This document shows, in pieces, positions 1-8,579 of a DNA stretch of 64,000 nucleotides. Origin of the DNA: DSFO01 sp041640715. Lineage in GTDB: Archaea > Thermoproteota > Thermoprotei > Gearchaeales > Gearchaeaceae. The stretch lies in the NCBI GenBank assembly GCA_041640715.1, contig JBEPZU010000006.1, positions 1-64,000 on the forward strand, given 5' to 3'. Position 1 is the first letter of the stretch; each line of letters starts with the position of its first letter. The notes below the pieces were generated by a model. The model ran no database searches. It had not been told where the DNA came from and saw only the letters and a program-made list of their open reading frames with translations. The position numbers and the translations under genes are program-made.

Positions 1-1079
1 GAGATTTCATATTCTTTTTCATCTTTTGGGAAGTCGTGCTAATTCCAATGTTCTTCCTAATAGATCTTTGGGGAGGAGAAAGAAGACATTATGCATCAAT
101 AAAGTTTCTGATATATACCCATGTAGGAAGCGTCATAATGCTACTAGGCATCTTCATAGGCTATGCTTATGCAGCTAAGAATTTCTCCTTCGATGCCTAT
201 TTCAATACGGTAGTAAACTTAGACCCATTCCTTAAGAGCTTGATTTTCATAACCTTCTTCATTGCATTCATTATAAAGATGCCCATACCTCCATTCCATA
301 CTTGGCTACCAGATGCACACGTAGAAGCACCTAGTCCAGTAAGCGTAATATTGGCTGCGTTATTGCTTAAAATGGGAGGTTATGGAATATTAAGAATTGC
401 CTACCCTTTAGCAATAGACATAGCTAATGCTTACTTCTTCTACATAGCGCTATTAGCCAGCCTCTCTACGATTTACATAAGTTATGTAGCAATGGTACAA
501 GACGATCTTAAGAGAATGATAGCTTACAGTAGCATAACACAAATGAGCTTAGTTTTGTTAGCAACAGCCAGTGCTTTTTACAGCGAAAAACTGTTTAATA
601 TGTTATTCAGCGCCGCAACCTTTGTTATGATAAGCCATGGTTTCATAATAGGTTCATTATTCATCCTTGCAGGAGTAGTTTATGAAAGAGCTGGAACTAG
701 GGCTATAAGCAAACTAGGAGGCCTAAATTATTTAATGCCTAAGTTTTCCTTTAGTTTAATATTGGCTTTTCTAGGAGAAATAGGACTACCAAGTACAAGT
801 GGTTTCATTGCAGAACTTTTGGTATTAGTAGGGATTATACAGTATATTACTGTAAGTTCATTTTTCTTAGTATTAACTATACTAGTAATTGGGGCTTTGG
901 TGATAACAGCAGCCTATGTCTTACATATGCTTAAGAGAGTTGCTTTCGGAGCTAAGAAGAGAGATGTCACGATCATTTCAGATGCATCAGCGATAGAAAT
1001 AGCTGCGCCGATAGGAATGATGATAGTAAGCATAATAATAGGAATAGCGCCTGTACTAATACTTTCAGGTTTTACTTAG
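1..1079 (+). CDS. nuoM: NADH-quinone oxidoreductase-like subunit M (NuoM), 5'-truncated by window edge
   Basis: This is the C-terminal part of a proton-pumping antiporter-like membrane subunit of a complex I type respiratory enzyme. The reading frame is open from base 3, and residues before the first GTG (36) still match the family (an IFWE-V-LIPM-F motif), so the true start lies outside the window. Visible family marks are PPFHTWLPDAHVEAP and the LKRMIAYSSITQMS segment, with the conserved lysines in membrane helices and multiple hydrophobic spans. Other complex I genes are expected to the left. Its last bases overlap the convergent HIT gene by 15 bp. NuoL/NuoN-like or hydrogenase (Mrp/Ech) paralogues are the alternatives, but the motifs fit NuoM best. 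Confidence 0.9.
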   Translation, partial: DFIFFFIFWEVVLIPMFFLIDLWGGERRHYASIKFLIYTHVGSVIMLLGIFIGYAYAAKNFSFDAYFNTVVNLDPFLKSLIFITFFIAFIIKMPIPPFHTWLPDAHVEAPSPVSVILAALLLKMGGYGILRIAYPLAIDIANAYFFYIALLASLSTIYISYVAMVQDDLKRMIAYSSITQMSLVLLATASAFYSEKLFNMLFSAATFVMISHGFIIGSLFILAGVVYERAGTRAISKLGGLNYLMPKFSFSLILAFLGEIGLPSTSGFIAELLVLVGIIQYITVSSFFLVLTILVIGALVITAAYVLHMLKRVAFGAKKRDVTIISDASAIEIAAPIGMMIVSIIIGIAPVLILSGFT

Positions 1080-1574
1080 ATCTTCAAGAGCTTTCTTTAA
1101 TTCTCTCAAAGAATCCTCCAAACTTTGGGGTATTACCTTTGTAGAAGCTATTACTGTCATAAAACTAGCATCTCCTGACCATCTAGGAACCACGTGAAAA
1201 TGAAGATGATCTTCTAATCCTGCACCCGCTGCTTTGCCTAGATTTATACCTATATTATAACCTTCAGGCTCGTATACTCTATCTAAGATACGCTTAGATA
1301 AGATAAAAGCATGAAATAACGCGCTCCATTCTTTTTCATTCATATCCTCTATGTTTTTGGTATGCCTTTTAGGAGCTATCATTAGATGACCGCTGTTATA
1401 GGGATACTTATTAAGAAGTACTATTATGTGCTCATCCAAGAATAGAACCAAGCTTGAAGGGTCTTTATAATTTTTAACAGCTTCGCAAATGAAGCACTGA
1501 TTATTTCTTCTCTTAGCAACTCCTTTAATGTAAGCCATCCTCCATGGAGACCATAGTATCTTTAGAGAGCTCAA
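1065..1574 (-). CDS. HIT family nucleotide hydrolase/transferase
   Basis: A 169-residue histidine-triad protein. The catalytic HIT motif is seen as HLHFHVVPRW near residues 122-131, preceded by the typical NKYPYNSGHLMIAPKRH stretch. An N-terminal CFIC pair plus a later His suggests the zinc-binding site of the Fhit/Ap4A-phosphorylase-like branch. Such proteins cleave dinucleoside polyphosphates or nucleotidyl conjugates; the substrate cannot be told from sequence. The start is a TTG, supported by a TATA-like ATTTTAAG about 29 bp upstream (near 1600-1607). It follows the zinc-ribbon gene on the same strand and converges on nuoM. Confidence 0.88.
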   Translation of the reverse strand: MSSLKILWSPWRMAYIKGVAKRRNNQCFICEAVKNYKDPSSLVLFLDEHIIVLLNKYPYNSGHLMIAPKRHTKNIEDMNEKEWSALFHAFILSKRILDRVYEPEGYNIGINLGKAAGAGLEDHLHFHVVPRWSGDASFMTVIASTKVIPQSLEDSLRELKKALEDLSKT

Positions 1575-1608
1575 TGCATGTTATATTAGGAAAAAACGCT
1601 TAAAATCC

Positions 1609-1845
1609 TTAAAGTCGTTCCTTATATCTTATTTCCTTCTCACTCAGGAGGATCTTAGAACTAGTTATTATGTCGACCTTAGAATTGAATATCCTTCTAG
1701 CGATCTCTCCTATTTTGGATTGTGATAAAGTGAATGTTTTATTGCAAACTTCGCAAATGAAATAATCCGTAACGATGCCGCTAGGTAATACAAATCGCCT
1801 AGCCTTAGAGCCACAAAATGGACATACAGCAGTTAAAGAGCTCAT
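1609..1845 (-). CDS. Small zinc-ribbon protein
   Basis: A 78-residue protein with two CxxC pairs (CPFCG near residue 8, CEVC near residue 31) forming a zinc ribbon, followed by a basic helical tail. No specific family is recognised. Archaea carry many such small ribbons tied to transcription or translation, but nothing here fixes a role. A TTTAAAAAG TATA-like element lies about 28 bp upstream of the ATG, so it probably has its own promoter. It sits between a DUF92 gene and a HIT gene on the same strand. Confidence 0.75.
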   Translation of the reverse strand: MSSLTAVCPFCGSKARRFVLPSGIVTDYFICEVCNKTFTLSQSKIGEIARRIFNSKVDIITSSKILLSEKEIRYKERL

Positions 1846-1898
1846 AATTTTATTTTCTTTTTAAAAAAAGGCGTTTTTAAGCAACAACCAGGGTATTA

Positions 1899-2684
1899 CT
1901 AGAGTATTACATAGGATAATATCATCGCAAATATTCCTCCTGCTAATATTGCTAGGAAATTCACTACGTGATTATTAACAAACTTTAGACCTGATGTATG
2001 TCTGCATGGATTACCACAGGTATGGATTTTTTCCTCTGAAAATACTTTGCAATAGTCACAGAAGTAGTTTGCTTGCAGAGTAACACCTAAAAAACTATCT
2101 AAGAAATTGGCCAAAACTGAGCTGATAGAAACAATAATAATGAATTCAAGAAATCTATGATAATTCAAAAAATAGACTGAAATCAAGGAGAAGATCACTG
2201 AAGAAAGTACTCCAGTTAAAGTTCCTTCGAGCGAAATGGCGCCGGATCTACCCCTATGAGTTTTTTCCAAAGAAGTAACTAAAATGGGCTCTTTTTTAGA
2301 TAAGACACCTATTTCAGTGCTCATCGTATCAGATAAGAAGGTAGCAATAGAAGCTACGAACGCTATCATAAATATATCTGAACTATAGATGCGTTCTAAA
2401 ACTGCGAAGATAACAATAGGGATTCCATTTCCAAAAACATTCCTCCAATCCCTTATAGGTTTCTTAGCAACTATCAATTTTAGTGATATTTTATCTTCTA
2501 TTCTATAAGAAGTAGCTAAATTGGCTAAAATAAAAGCTAACAAGACCAACAAGAAAGGGATAACACCGTTAGTAAATATCAATACCAAACCTATAAAATA
2601 GGCTAATATACTTCCTCCCACAGTTAAGTAGTTCCTTTTAACAGAATGCACACTAAGTAAAGCGACTATCGCTAGCAATACCAA
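1899..2684 (-). CDS. DUF92/TMEM19 family integral membrane protein
   Basis: A multi-spanning membrane protein of about 261 residues. The family signature is clear: a KTHRGRSGAISLEGTLTG loop, the DSFLG motif, and a Cys-rich cytoplasmic loop (CDYC, then HTCGNPC) before the last helices. DUF92 includes VTE6, the plant phytyl-phosphate kinase, so a CTP-dependent or lipid-phosphate kinase role on isoprenoid alcohols is a reasonable inference for an archaeal membrane. The first start codon is TTG; the frame stays open and hydrophobic upstream, so the real start may be a little further 5'. Located directly downstream of argS on the same strand. Confidence 0.8.
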   Translation of the reverse strand: MVLLAIVALLSVHSVKRNYLTVGGSILAYFIGLVLIFTNGVIPFLLVLLAFILANLATSYRIEDKISLKLIVAKKPIRDWRNVFGNGIPIVIFAVLERIYSSDIFMIAFVASIATFLSDTMSTEIGVLSKKEPILVTSLEKTHRGRSGAISLEGTLTGVLSSVIFSLISVYFLNYHRFLEFIIIVSISSVLANFLDSFLGVTLQANYFCDYCKVFSEEKIHTCGNPCRHTSGLKFVNNHVVNFLAILAGGIFAMILSYVIL

Positions 2685-2750
2685 AATTAAGATTACATCG
2701 TTGATAGGAAATAATCGTTTAATACAATTTAAGTCTTCTAGATAAAGATT

Positions 2751-4640
2751 TCACATATACTCTATTGGTATTAAACCTAGCAAGTTCATGCAGTTTTCTA
2801 GAACTTGGGATATGCATTCTACAAGTTTTATTCTAAAAGATCTTGAAGGTTCTTCAGCGTTCAGGACAGGATACTTTTCGTAATATGTATTGAAAACGTC
2901 ACAAAGTTCCCTTGTATAAATCAAAAGCACATGTGGCTCTAAGCTTTTGGCCGCTTCGGCCACGATTTCCTCAAATAGTGCTAGTTTTTTGATAAGTCTT
3001 CTTTCTAGGTCATTCATCAAATAATTCTGCGAAGAAGAAATTCCGTATTTAGATGCCTTTCTAAGAATGCCTTTTGTCCTAATATAAGTATACAACACAT
3101 AAACACCACTATCCCCTTCCAGTCTAAGGGTTTCGTTGAAATCAAAAACTAAAATCTTATTTCTATCAGTTTTCAACAAGGCATATCTAAGCGCTGAAAC
3201 TGCTATTTTTTCACTAAGCTCATCTACTTCTTTCCTATCAAAAGAAGGATTGTTCTTCATAATTCTCTCGCTTATTAGCTCTTTCAATTTATCGAGGACA
3301 TCGTCTACATTAAAATATATACCTTTTCTACTTGACATATGAACGATCTTAGAATCTGATTCATAACCAAGCATTGAAGCTGCTTTTTGAGATAGAGCTA
3401 CTACCTCATATTTATAATGGATGTATTTTTCGCTCAATTCCTTACCACCCACAAGCTCTATGATTGATTTAAGGATTGTTTGCAACCTGCTTTGTCTAAC
3501 ATCTATCGCATTTATCGATAAGTCACAACCTCCTATTTCATCTTCGATTTCGCCTTCTAAACTCGTCTCCAAAAGTCCTTCTGCTAAGTCGTTTCTTATC
3601 CTAAATTTGAATCTTTTCTTAATAATGCCTAGCTTCCAAAATGCATATGCTATATCCTTAGCTAGATACGTAGCAGTCCCATCGGATCTTAACAAAACTT
3701 TGTCTGTCTCCTTTTCTCTGCCTTTTATCAGATCACTTTTTATCACTAAGCAATCTTTAAGAGGTCCTTCAACCTCTTTAATTACTATCCTCTTCTCCTC
3801 TAACATCGATAATGCTTCCTTTAAAAACTGGAATTTTATTATGTCACTTTCCCAATTTATGACATCAAAAAAAGCACCCAGTCTTGCGCACGTTCTTAGC
3901 TGTTCCTTTAATACTTGCTCAGATACCCATTTGCTAAACGCTGCAATTTCACCCTCTTGGGAATCAATAACCTTTATTATTTTCTGTTTCTCTTCCAATA
4001 GCTTGGGATTCTCTTCGTAAAGCTTATTCACCTTTACATAAACTTCATCACCACAGTATTTGTCGAATTTAGTTTCAGAACTGATGGGGAAGTTGAAGAG
4101 CTTAAAGCCTAGAATAAGATCTGCCATTTGGGATCCTGTATCATCTACGTAGTTTAAGACAATGACATTATGATTAGTGAATCTGAGGATTCTCGCTAAA
4201 GAATCACCCAAAACTGTGTTTCTAGCATGACCTATATGGAGTGCCTTATTTGGGTTTGCATTCGTATGTTCAATAAGAACCTTCTTATTCTTTCCAATGT
4301 CTACTTTCCCATAGTTTGATTTCTTGGATAAAATCTCGTTTAAAACTAAGTCGGCGATTTTGTCAACATCCATGTAGAAATTCAGATATCCATTCATCGC
4401 TTTAACTTCCTTTACGAAGTTCACTTTAGGTATAAGTTTAGAAAGCTCATGTTGTGCTTCTTCAGCCATCTCCAAAGGTTTCTTAGAATACTTGCTGGCT
4501 ATTTTAAAACAAATAGTAGAAGATAGTTCGCCGTGCTCTTCTACTAAAGGATATTCTAGATAAAAATCCTCTGCTTCTGGGAATACTTCTTTAAGAAGTT
4601 TTTCAACCTCGCTACGGAATATTCTGAACACCATCTCCAA
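2751..4640 (-). CDS. argS: Arginyl-tRNA synthetase
   Basis: Class I aminoacyl-tRNA synthetase charging tRNA-Arg. Visible are an N-terminal Arg-S additional domain (residues 1-100), the HIGH motif as HIGHARN at about 135-141, the KMSKS-equivalent as HMSSRKG near 433, and a C-terminal DALR anticodon-binding domain rich in tyrosines. At 629 residues it is slightly longer than bacterial forms and normal for archaea. The first possible start is TTG at 4640; an in-frame ATG at 4634 is equally likely and would give 627 residues. A candidate C/D box sRNA lies immediately upstream on the same strand. Confidence 0.96.
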   Translation of the reverse strand: MEMVFRIFRSEVEKLLKEVFPEAEDFYLEYPLVEEHGELSSTICFKIASKYSKKPLEMAEEAQHELSKLIPKVNFVKEVKAMNGYLNFYMDVDKIADLVLNEILSKKSNYGKVDIGKNKKVLIEHTNANPNKALHIGHARNTVLGDSLARILRFTNHNVIVLNYVDDTGSQMADLILGFKLFNFPISSETKFDKYCGDEVYVKVNKLYEENPKLLEEKQKIIKVIDSQEGEIAAFSKWVSEQVLKEQLRTCARLGAFFDVINWESDIIKFQFLKEALSMLEEKRIVIKEVEGPLKDCLVIKSDLIKGREKETDKVLLRSDGTATYLAKDIAYAFWKLGIIKKRFKFRIRNDLAEGLLETSLEGEIEDEIGGCDLSINAIDVRQSRLQTILKSIIELVGGKELSEKYIHYKYEVVALSQKAASMLGYESDSKIVHMSSRKGIYFNVDDVLDKLKELISERIMKNNPSFDRKEVDELSEKIAVSALRYALLKTDRNKILVFDFNETLRLEGDSGVYVLYTYIRTKGILRKASKYGISSSQNYLMNDLERRLIKKLALFEEIVAEAAKSLEPHVLLIYTRELCDVFNTYYEKYPVLNAEEPSRSFRIKLVECISQVLENCMNLLGLIPIEYM

Positions 4641-4644
4641 TAGA

Positions 4645-4709
4645 GAGGCTCAAGACTTAAAGCATTCTTCATCCTTAGCTTTAGACCTTTCGAGCTTCAT
4701 CATCGCCCT
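4645..4709 (-). ncRNA. Candidate C/D box small guide RNA
   Basis: Read on the minus strand: a short stem GGGC (4708-4705) pairs with GCCT (4649-4646); box C is ATGATGA (4703-4697, perfect consensus); then a 12-nt guide, a D'-like CTAA, a 5-nt spacer, a C'-like AGGATGA (6 of 7), a 15-nt guide and a D-like TTGA (4653-4650). The stem abuts both terminal boxes as a K-turn requires, and total length about 65 nt is normal. Weak points are the non-consensus D (TTGA) and D' boxes and the long second guide. It would direct 2'-O-methylation of rRNA or tRNA. Confidence 0.5.
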
Positions 4710-4741
4710 TATTATTAATAATAACTCTCTACGAATTTAAA

Positions 4742-4750
4742 ACTTAAATA
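4742..4750 (+). promoter_or_regulatory. TATA box for the 48-aa membrane ORF and polyferredoxin
   Basis: The sequence ACTTAAATA is centred about 27 bp upstream of the ATG at 4773, the usual spacing for a leaderless archaeal transcript. It supports the short ORF as the first gene of the transcript. Confidence 0.5.
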
Positions 4751-4772
4751 GAGTAATATATGCAATATTTCT

Positions 4773-4919
4773 ATGCATAAAGATTGGCTGATAATAGCAT
4801 TGCTTTTAGGAATAGCCTCTATATCCTTCACGGCTTCATATGAAATACAGCTATTCAATCTTGTGTTGGAGTATATAAATAGGTTAATAAGCCCTATCAC
4901 TGTAGGGATTCTTCCGTGA
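4773..4919 (+). CDS. 48-residue single-span membrane peptide, translationally coupled to polyferredoxin
   Basis: An ATG-started ORF of 48 codons beginning MHKDWLIIALLLG and ending VGILP, followed by TGA. It has one strong N-terminal hydrophobic helix and a second hydrophobic stretch. Its stop codon overlaps the GTG start of the polyferredoxin (GTGA, 4916-4919), which indicates translational coupling, and a TATA box sits at the right distance upstream. No family recognised. It may be an accessory subunit or membrane anchor of the polyferredoxin. The coupling is the main argument for it being real. Confidence 0.6.
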   Translation: MHKDWLIIALLLGIASISFTASYEIQLFNLVLEYINRLISPITVGILP

Positions 4920-5839
4920 GCAAAAGAAAAGTAAAGATAGAAGAAGAACATAACAAAGCTATCAGAAGGCTTAGAATTTTAAGAATCACTAGACTTGGAG
5001 TACAATTATCTTTCCTATTCATAGCGAATTTAGGTTTAAGCATAGCGCTTCCCCTACCAGTTATAGGATTATCATATCCATGGACATCCTTCCCTAGCGT
5101 ACTCGATATGCTTCAGATAATGATAATATTATTGATACCTCCGCTATTGCCTTTATTTTCGTTGATCCTATTCAACGTGCTTTTATCGCGCTTTTTCTGC
5201 GGATGGATTTGCCCCTTTGGTTTTGCACAGGATTTGTTAAGCTATATATTCGGAGCTACGAGATATATATCCTCTAAAACTCATGCTAAGATGATTTACC
5301 TCAAGTATTTTGTGCTTTTCCTTACCTTAATAGCATTGATAAGCTTGGCCAGTTTGACGATGACGAATTCATTAGAGGCTTTTTCAGAAAGATACGGTAA
5401 AGGAACATCTATAATGCCATTCACCTCAATATCTCCAGATGCTATGCTTTTCGGCACAATACCTCTACTCTTTAGTATGGGGATTTTACCAGCAAGTCTA
5501 GATAAACTCGCGTCATCGATAAACACTGCTCTTCTAATTAGATACTTCATCTTAATACTAGTACTCTTTTTAAGCGCCAAAATAACTCGTTTTTGGTGCA
5601 GATATGTTTGTCCGATGGGGGCTTTAAACGCGATATTCTCAAATAAGAGCTTGCTAGGGATTTACAGAAACATAGGAAAGTGTGATGAATGCGGACTTTG
5701 CAATAAAATATGTCCAACTCAAATAGATGTGGTTAACGCAAAACTTGGCAGAATAGACAGTAAGGAATGTATAATGTGTTTAGAATGCGTTGCAGCCTGT
5801 CATACAAAAGCAATTTCAATAACATTCATTAAGAGATAA
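4916..5839 (+). CDS. NapH/MauN-like membrane polyferredoxin
   Basis: A 307-residue membrane protein with five or so helices and 4Fe-4S motifs. The two NapH-type membrane-proximal motifs are visible as CGWICPFGF near 98 and CRYVCPMGAL near 234, followed by two C-terminal ferredoxin clusters, CDECGLCNKICP near 260 and CIMCLECVAAC near 284. Such proteins pass electrons between the membrane quinone pool or periplasmic side and soluble partners. The partner enzyme is not in the window. The start is GTG, fixed by the overlap with the short upstream ORF. Its end overlaps the convergent propeller gene by 11 bp. Confidence 0.85.
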   Translation: MSKRKVKIEEEHNKAIRRLRILRITRLGVQLSFLFIANLGLSIALPLPVIGLSYPWTSFPSVLDMLQIMIILLIPPLLPLFSLILFNVLLSRFFCGWICPFGFAQDLLSYIFGATRYISSKTHAKMIYLKYFVLFLTLIALISLASLTMTNSLEAFSERYGKGTSIMPFTSISPDAMLFGTIPLLFSMGILPASLDKLASSINTALLIRYFILILVLFLSAKITRFWCRYVCPMGALNAIFSNKSLLGIYRNIGKCDECGLCNKICPTQIDVVNAKLGRIDSKECIMCLECVAACHTKAISITFIKR

Positions 5840-8528
5840 AAGTTCTTTTAAAAGTAGCATACATTAGTACTACTGCTAAGAAAACTATAACCAACGCTAT
5901 CGCTATTATAGGTTGAGATTTATCTCTCAATTCGTATAAAGTTTTAATTACCAAATCATCAGTAGGCTCAAGGAAAATCTTCAAAGGATTGCGATTTATT
6001 ATCGCAGTGGACTTCTCGATTTTATCATCTACAATGAAACCTCTAAAGATAAGCTCTTTGTTTTCGTTTATTCTGAAAATCTCAGGAGCTAAAATATTAT
6101 AAGAAACTTTATCGGAAATCCAAATAGAAATTTTAATACCTATATCTTTGCCTAATTCCATTACGTTATGGGCTGTTTCGTTCACATAAATATAGGCTAT
6201 GTTTCTATCTTGGACAATGATCGTGAGAGTGGTTAATTTCTCTAATGCATAAACTAAAGTAATTTTATTTATGCTTTTAGTTACTGAAGCTATAACTTTT
6301 TCATCATCCTCAATTACATTATCAATGCCGTCATAAGATACCAGTCTAAGTCTTTCATGATCGTTTATATAGACAATTTTATTTATTAAAAGAGTATAAT
6401 TAATTGGTTCAAAAGACCAACCTTCAAATAAAGTATGATTTGTTATACTATAAACAGCACCTCTATAATAAGTTACATTTGAGATTTCTATTAGATAAAA
6501 TCTTTGAACTTCAAAGACAAGAGTTAAATTATAAATTTCTTTGTCGACAACGATGGTTATATTTGTGCTATTAGAAGTATAATCTCCATACCATCCTTTG
6601 AAAACGAGTTTTAGAGTATCATTGATGGTTATCACTGTATTGAGGATACTAAAGGAAATAGTACTGTTGGGTTTTATAATCCAGACTAAGGGAGTGTCAG
6701 TTTGAAGAGAGGAATTAAGGTTTTTCATGATCTCATCCTTGAAATCTTTAGGAATCAAGTTAAGGATCAAAGTGCTATTCTTAGAAATTTCATAAAAGGC
6801 TACTAGATTCAAAAATTCTCCCGCCTTTAGTCTAATCTTCCTTTCATTATTCAAATCTCCATCGCTCCAACTTTTGAAAACAAGCACAATATTATCGGCT
6901 CTGATTAAAGGCTCAGCGTAAATTTCGAACGTAACATAATTATTTTGCCTCACGAAAATAGAACGCTCCTTAGATGAAGTTCCGTTTATTTTAAGATCAG
7001 GTATGGCGCTAAAATTACCGTTCAAGATTTCGTAATCAAGGGATAATCTTGTTAAAAGGAAATAATCGAAATAGGCTGTTATCTCACTTAAGCCCCATTG
7101 ATGAATTTTCACCAAAGATTTGTTGTGCTCAGATTCAGCGACGTTTTCCCATCCGATGAATTTGAGTTTCAAAAAATCGTTTAATTCAATCTTATCTTGG
7201 ATTTCTATTTTAAGAGAAGAATGAACGGGTATTAAATAGGTTAGTTTTAACTGAGAAGATTTTTGAATTGAATATTGAGTTCCGTTTACAACTACATTAT
7301 ACGTGAAATCTGATGGGATAGCTTTTACCACAAGCGTAGAAGGAGCTTTTATAGGCAGTAATTGAAGACCTTTGGTCAAAGTTACCACCAACTTCCCATC
7401 GCCAACGCTTATCCCAATTGGAGTACCTAGGTTTTTATCTAAAATGTAATAATCGAACAAATCATGGGAAATATCGTAATATACAATAACATATTCATTG
7501 TTTAGTAAAGCTGAAAATATCAAAACATCACTCACTGAAATCATTTCAGAATTTACTAAGAGAAAACTTTTAGGCAATACCTTTTTAAAAGCCAATGAGC
7601 CATTGTTTATATCCAAACCGATTATAGCAGAATCCTCGGTAATGAAGAATAGTTTATCTTTATAGACTAAAACATTCGTAACTATTTTAGGCGTGTTCTT
7701 TTGCCATAGAATTGAGCCAGAAGAGGCGTCTAATGCATATATGTATTCTGCTGAAGAAACTAGACCCCTAACTATCAATTTTGAATTATATAGCAGGGGT
7801 TCTTGAGAGAAAGCCAAACCTAAAGTTTTACTCCACTTACTGTTCAAGAGATTTCTTACCGCACCGAAATTGGTTAGTACGAAAATCCCTTCTGTACTAA
7901 CAGCAACGCCTGCTGTAGGGAATTCATACTGATTAAGAAGGTATATATTACTAACCCCTCCAGAACAACTGAAGACATTAACAGAACCAGAAGGAGAAGA
8001 AGAACGAGTGACGTAAAATTTATCCTCATAAACATTTAGCGGATGCGTATAGATATTTATCGGGCCGTATTGAGATATCTTGGATAAAGATAAACCGTTT
8101 ATTCTGAAAAATTGCACATAAGAATTGCCGTCCAACACGGCTATCGTATTACAAAAAGCTATTAAAGCAGGAGTTGAAGCCAAAGCTGAATTAGCTTGAG
8201 ATAGATTTACTCGTGTATACTGAAAAGAAGAAAGGTCTACTGAGAATAAATTAACGGATTTGGTAACAAAAAAGGCAGTATTATTATATATCAAAGCCTT
8301 TGAAGCTATCACATCATCAAAAGAAGATAAGCTAAAAGAAATGGGTTTGGATATTTTACTATAAAACGGAGCTACAATGGGATTGTTTAAAGATGAGTTG
8401 TATTTAGAATGCCAAAATGGCTTCGCAGAAGATTGTGGTGCTGCAGCGCTTATGCTAGGTAACTCATAGGACTGTACTAAATTAAATACTAAGATGAATA
8501 GAATAAAATAGCACGCTAATGTGTTCAT
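5829..8528 (-). CDS. Large surface protein: PQQ-like beta-propeller plus FxGW repeats, C-terminal membrane anchor
   Basis: An 899-residue exported protein: N-terminal signal sequence (residues 1-20), a beta-propeller region from about 50 to 400 with PQQ/quinoprotein-like blades (for example DASSGSILWQ and GLDINNGSLAF), then several Ig-like segments each containing an F-x-G/S-W motif (FIGWE, FKSW, FKGW, FEGW), and a C-terminal transmembrane helix (about 873-893) followed by basic residues. Many N-x-S/T sequons suggest glycosylation. Function unknown; a binding or S-layer associated role is inferred. The ATG has a TATA-like ATTAAATTTAAAG about 24 bp upstream. It converges on the polyferredoxin; a functional link is not shown. 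Confidence 0.8.
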   Translation of the reverse strand: MNTLACYFILFILVFNLVQSYELPSISAAAPQSSAKPFWHSKYNSSLNNPIVAPFYSKISKPISFSLSSFDDVIASKALIYNNTAFFVTKSVNLFSVDLSSFQYTRVNLSQANSALASTPALIAFCNTIAVLDGNSYVQFFRINGLSLSKISQYGPINIYTHPLNVYEDKFYVTRSSSPSGSVNVFSCSGGVSNIYLLNQYEFPTAGVAVSTEGIFVLTNFGAVRNLLNSKWSKTLGLAFSQEPLLYNSKLIVRGLVSSAEYIYALDASSGSILWQKNTPKIVTNVLVYKDKLFFITEDSAIIGLDINNGSLAFKKVLPKSFLLVNSEMISVSDVLIFSALLNNEYVIVYYDISHDLFDYYILDKNLGTPIGISVGDGKLVVTLTKGLQLLPIKAPSTLVVKAIPSDFTYNVVVNGTQYSIQKSSQLKLTYLIPVHSSLKIEIQDKIELNDFLKLKFIGWENVAESEHNKSLVKIHQWGLSEITAYFDYFLLTRLSLDYEILNGNFSAIPDLKINGTSSKERSIFVRQNNYVTFEIYAEPLIRADNIVLVFKSWSDGDLNNERKIRLKAGEFLNLVAFYEISKNSTLILNLIPKDFKDEIMKNLNSSLQTDTPLVWIIKPNSTISFSILNTVITINDTLKLVFKGWYGDYTSNSTNITIVVDKEIYNLTLVFEVQRFYLIEISNVTYYRGAVYSITNHTLFEGWSFEPINYTLLINKIVYINDHERLRLVSYDGIDNVIEDDEKVIASVTKSINKITLVYALEKLTTLTIIVQDRNIAYIYVNETAHNVMELGKDIGIKISIWISDKVSYNILAPEIFRINENKELIFRGFIVDDKIEKSTAIINRNPLKIFLEPTDDLVIKTLYELRDKSQPIIAIALVIVFLAVVLMYATFKRTFIS

Positions 8529-8579
8529 AAGAAAATTGAACTTTAAATTTAATATCCTTATTTCAAAAATACCTAAGTA

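Noticed and set aside
3421..4020. A 199-codon open frame opposite argS
   Set aside because: It lies fully inside argS on the other strand, has no domain pattern and is Ser/Leu-rich as expected of antisense frames in AT-rich genes.
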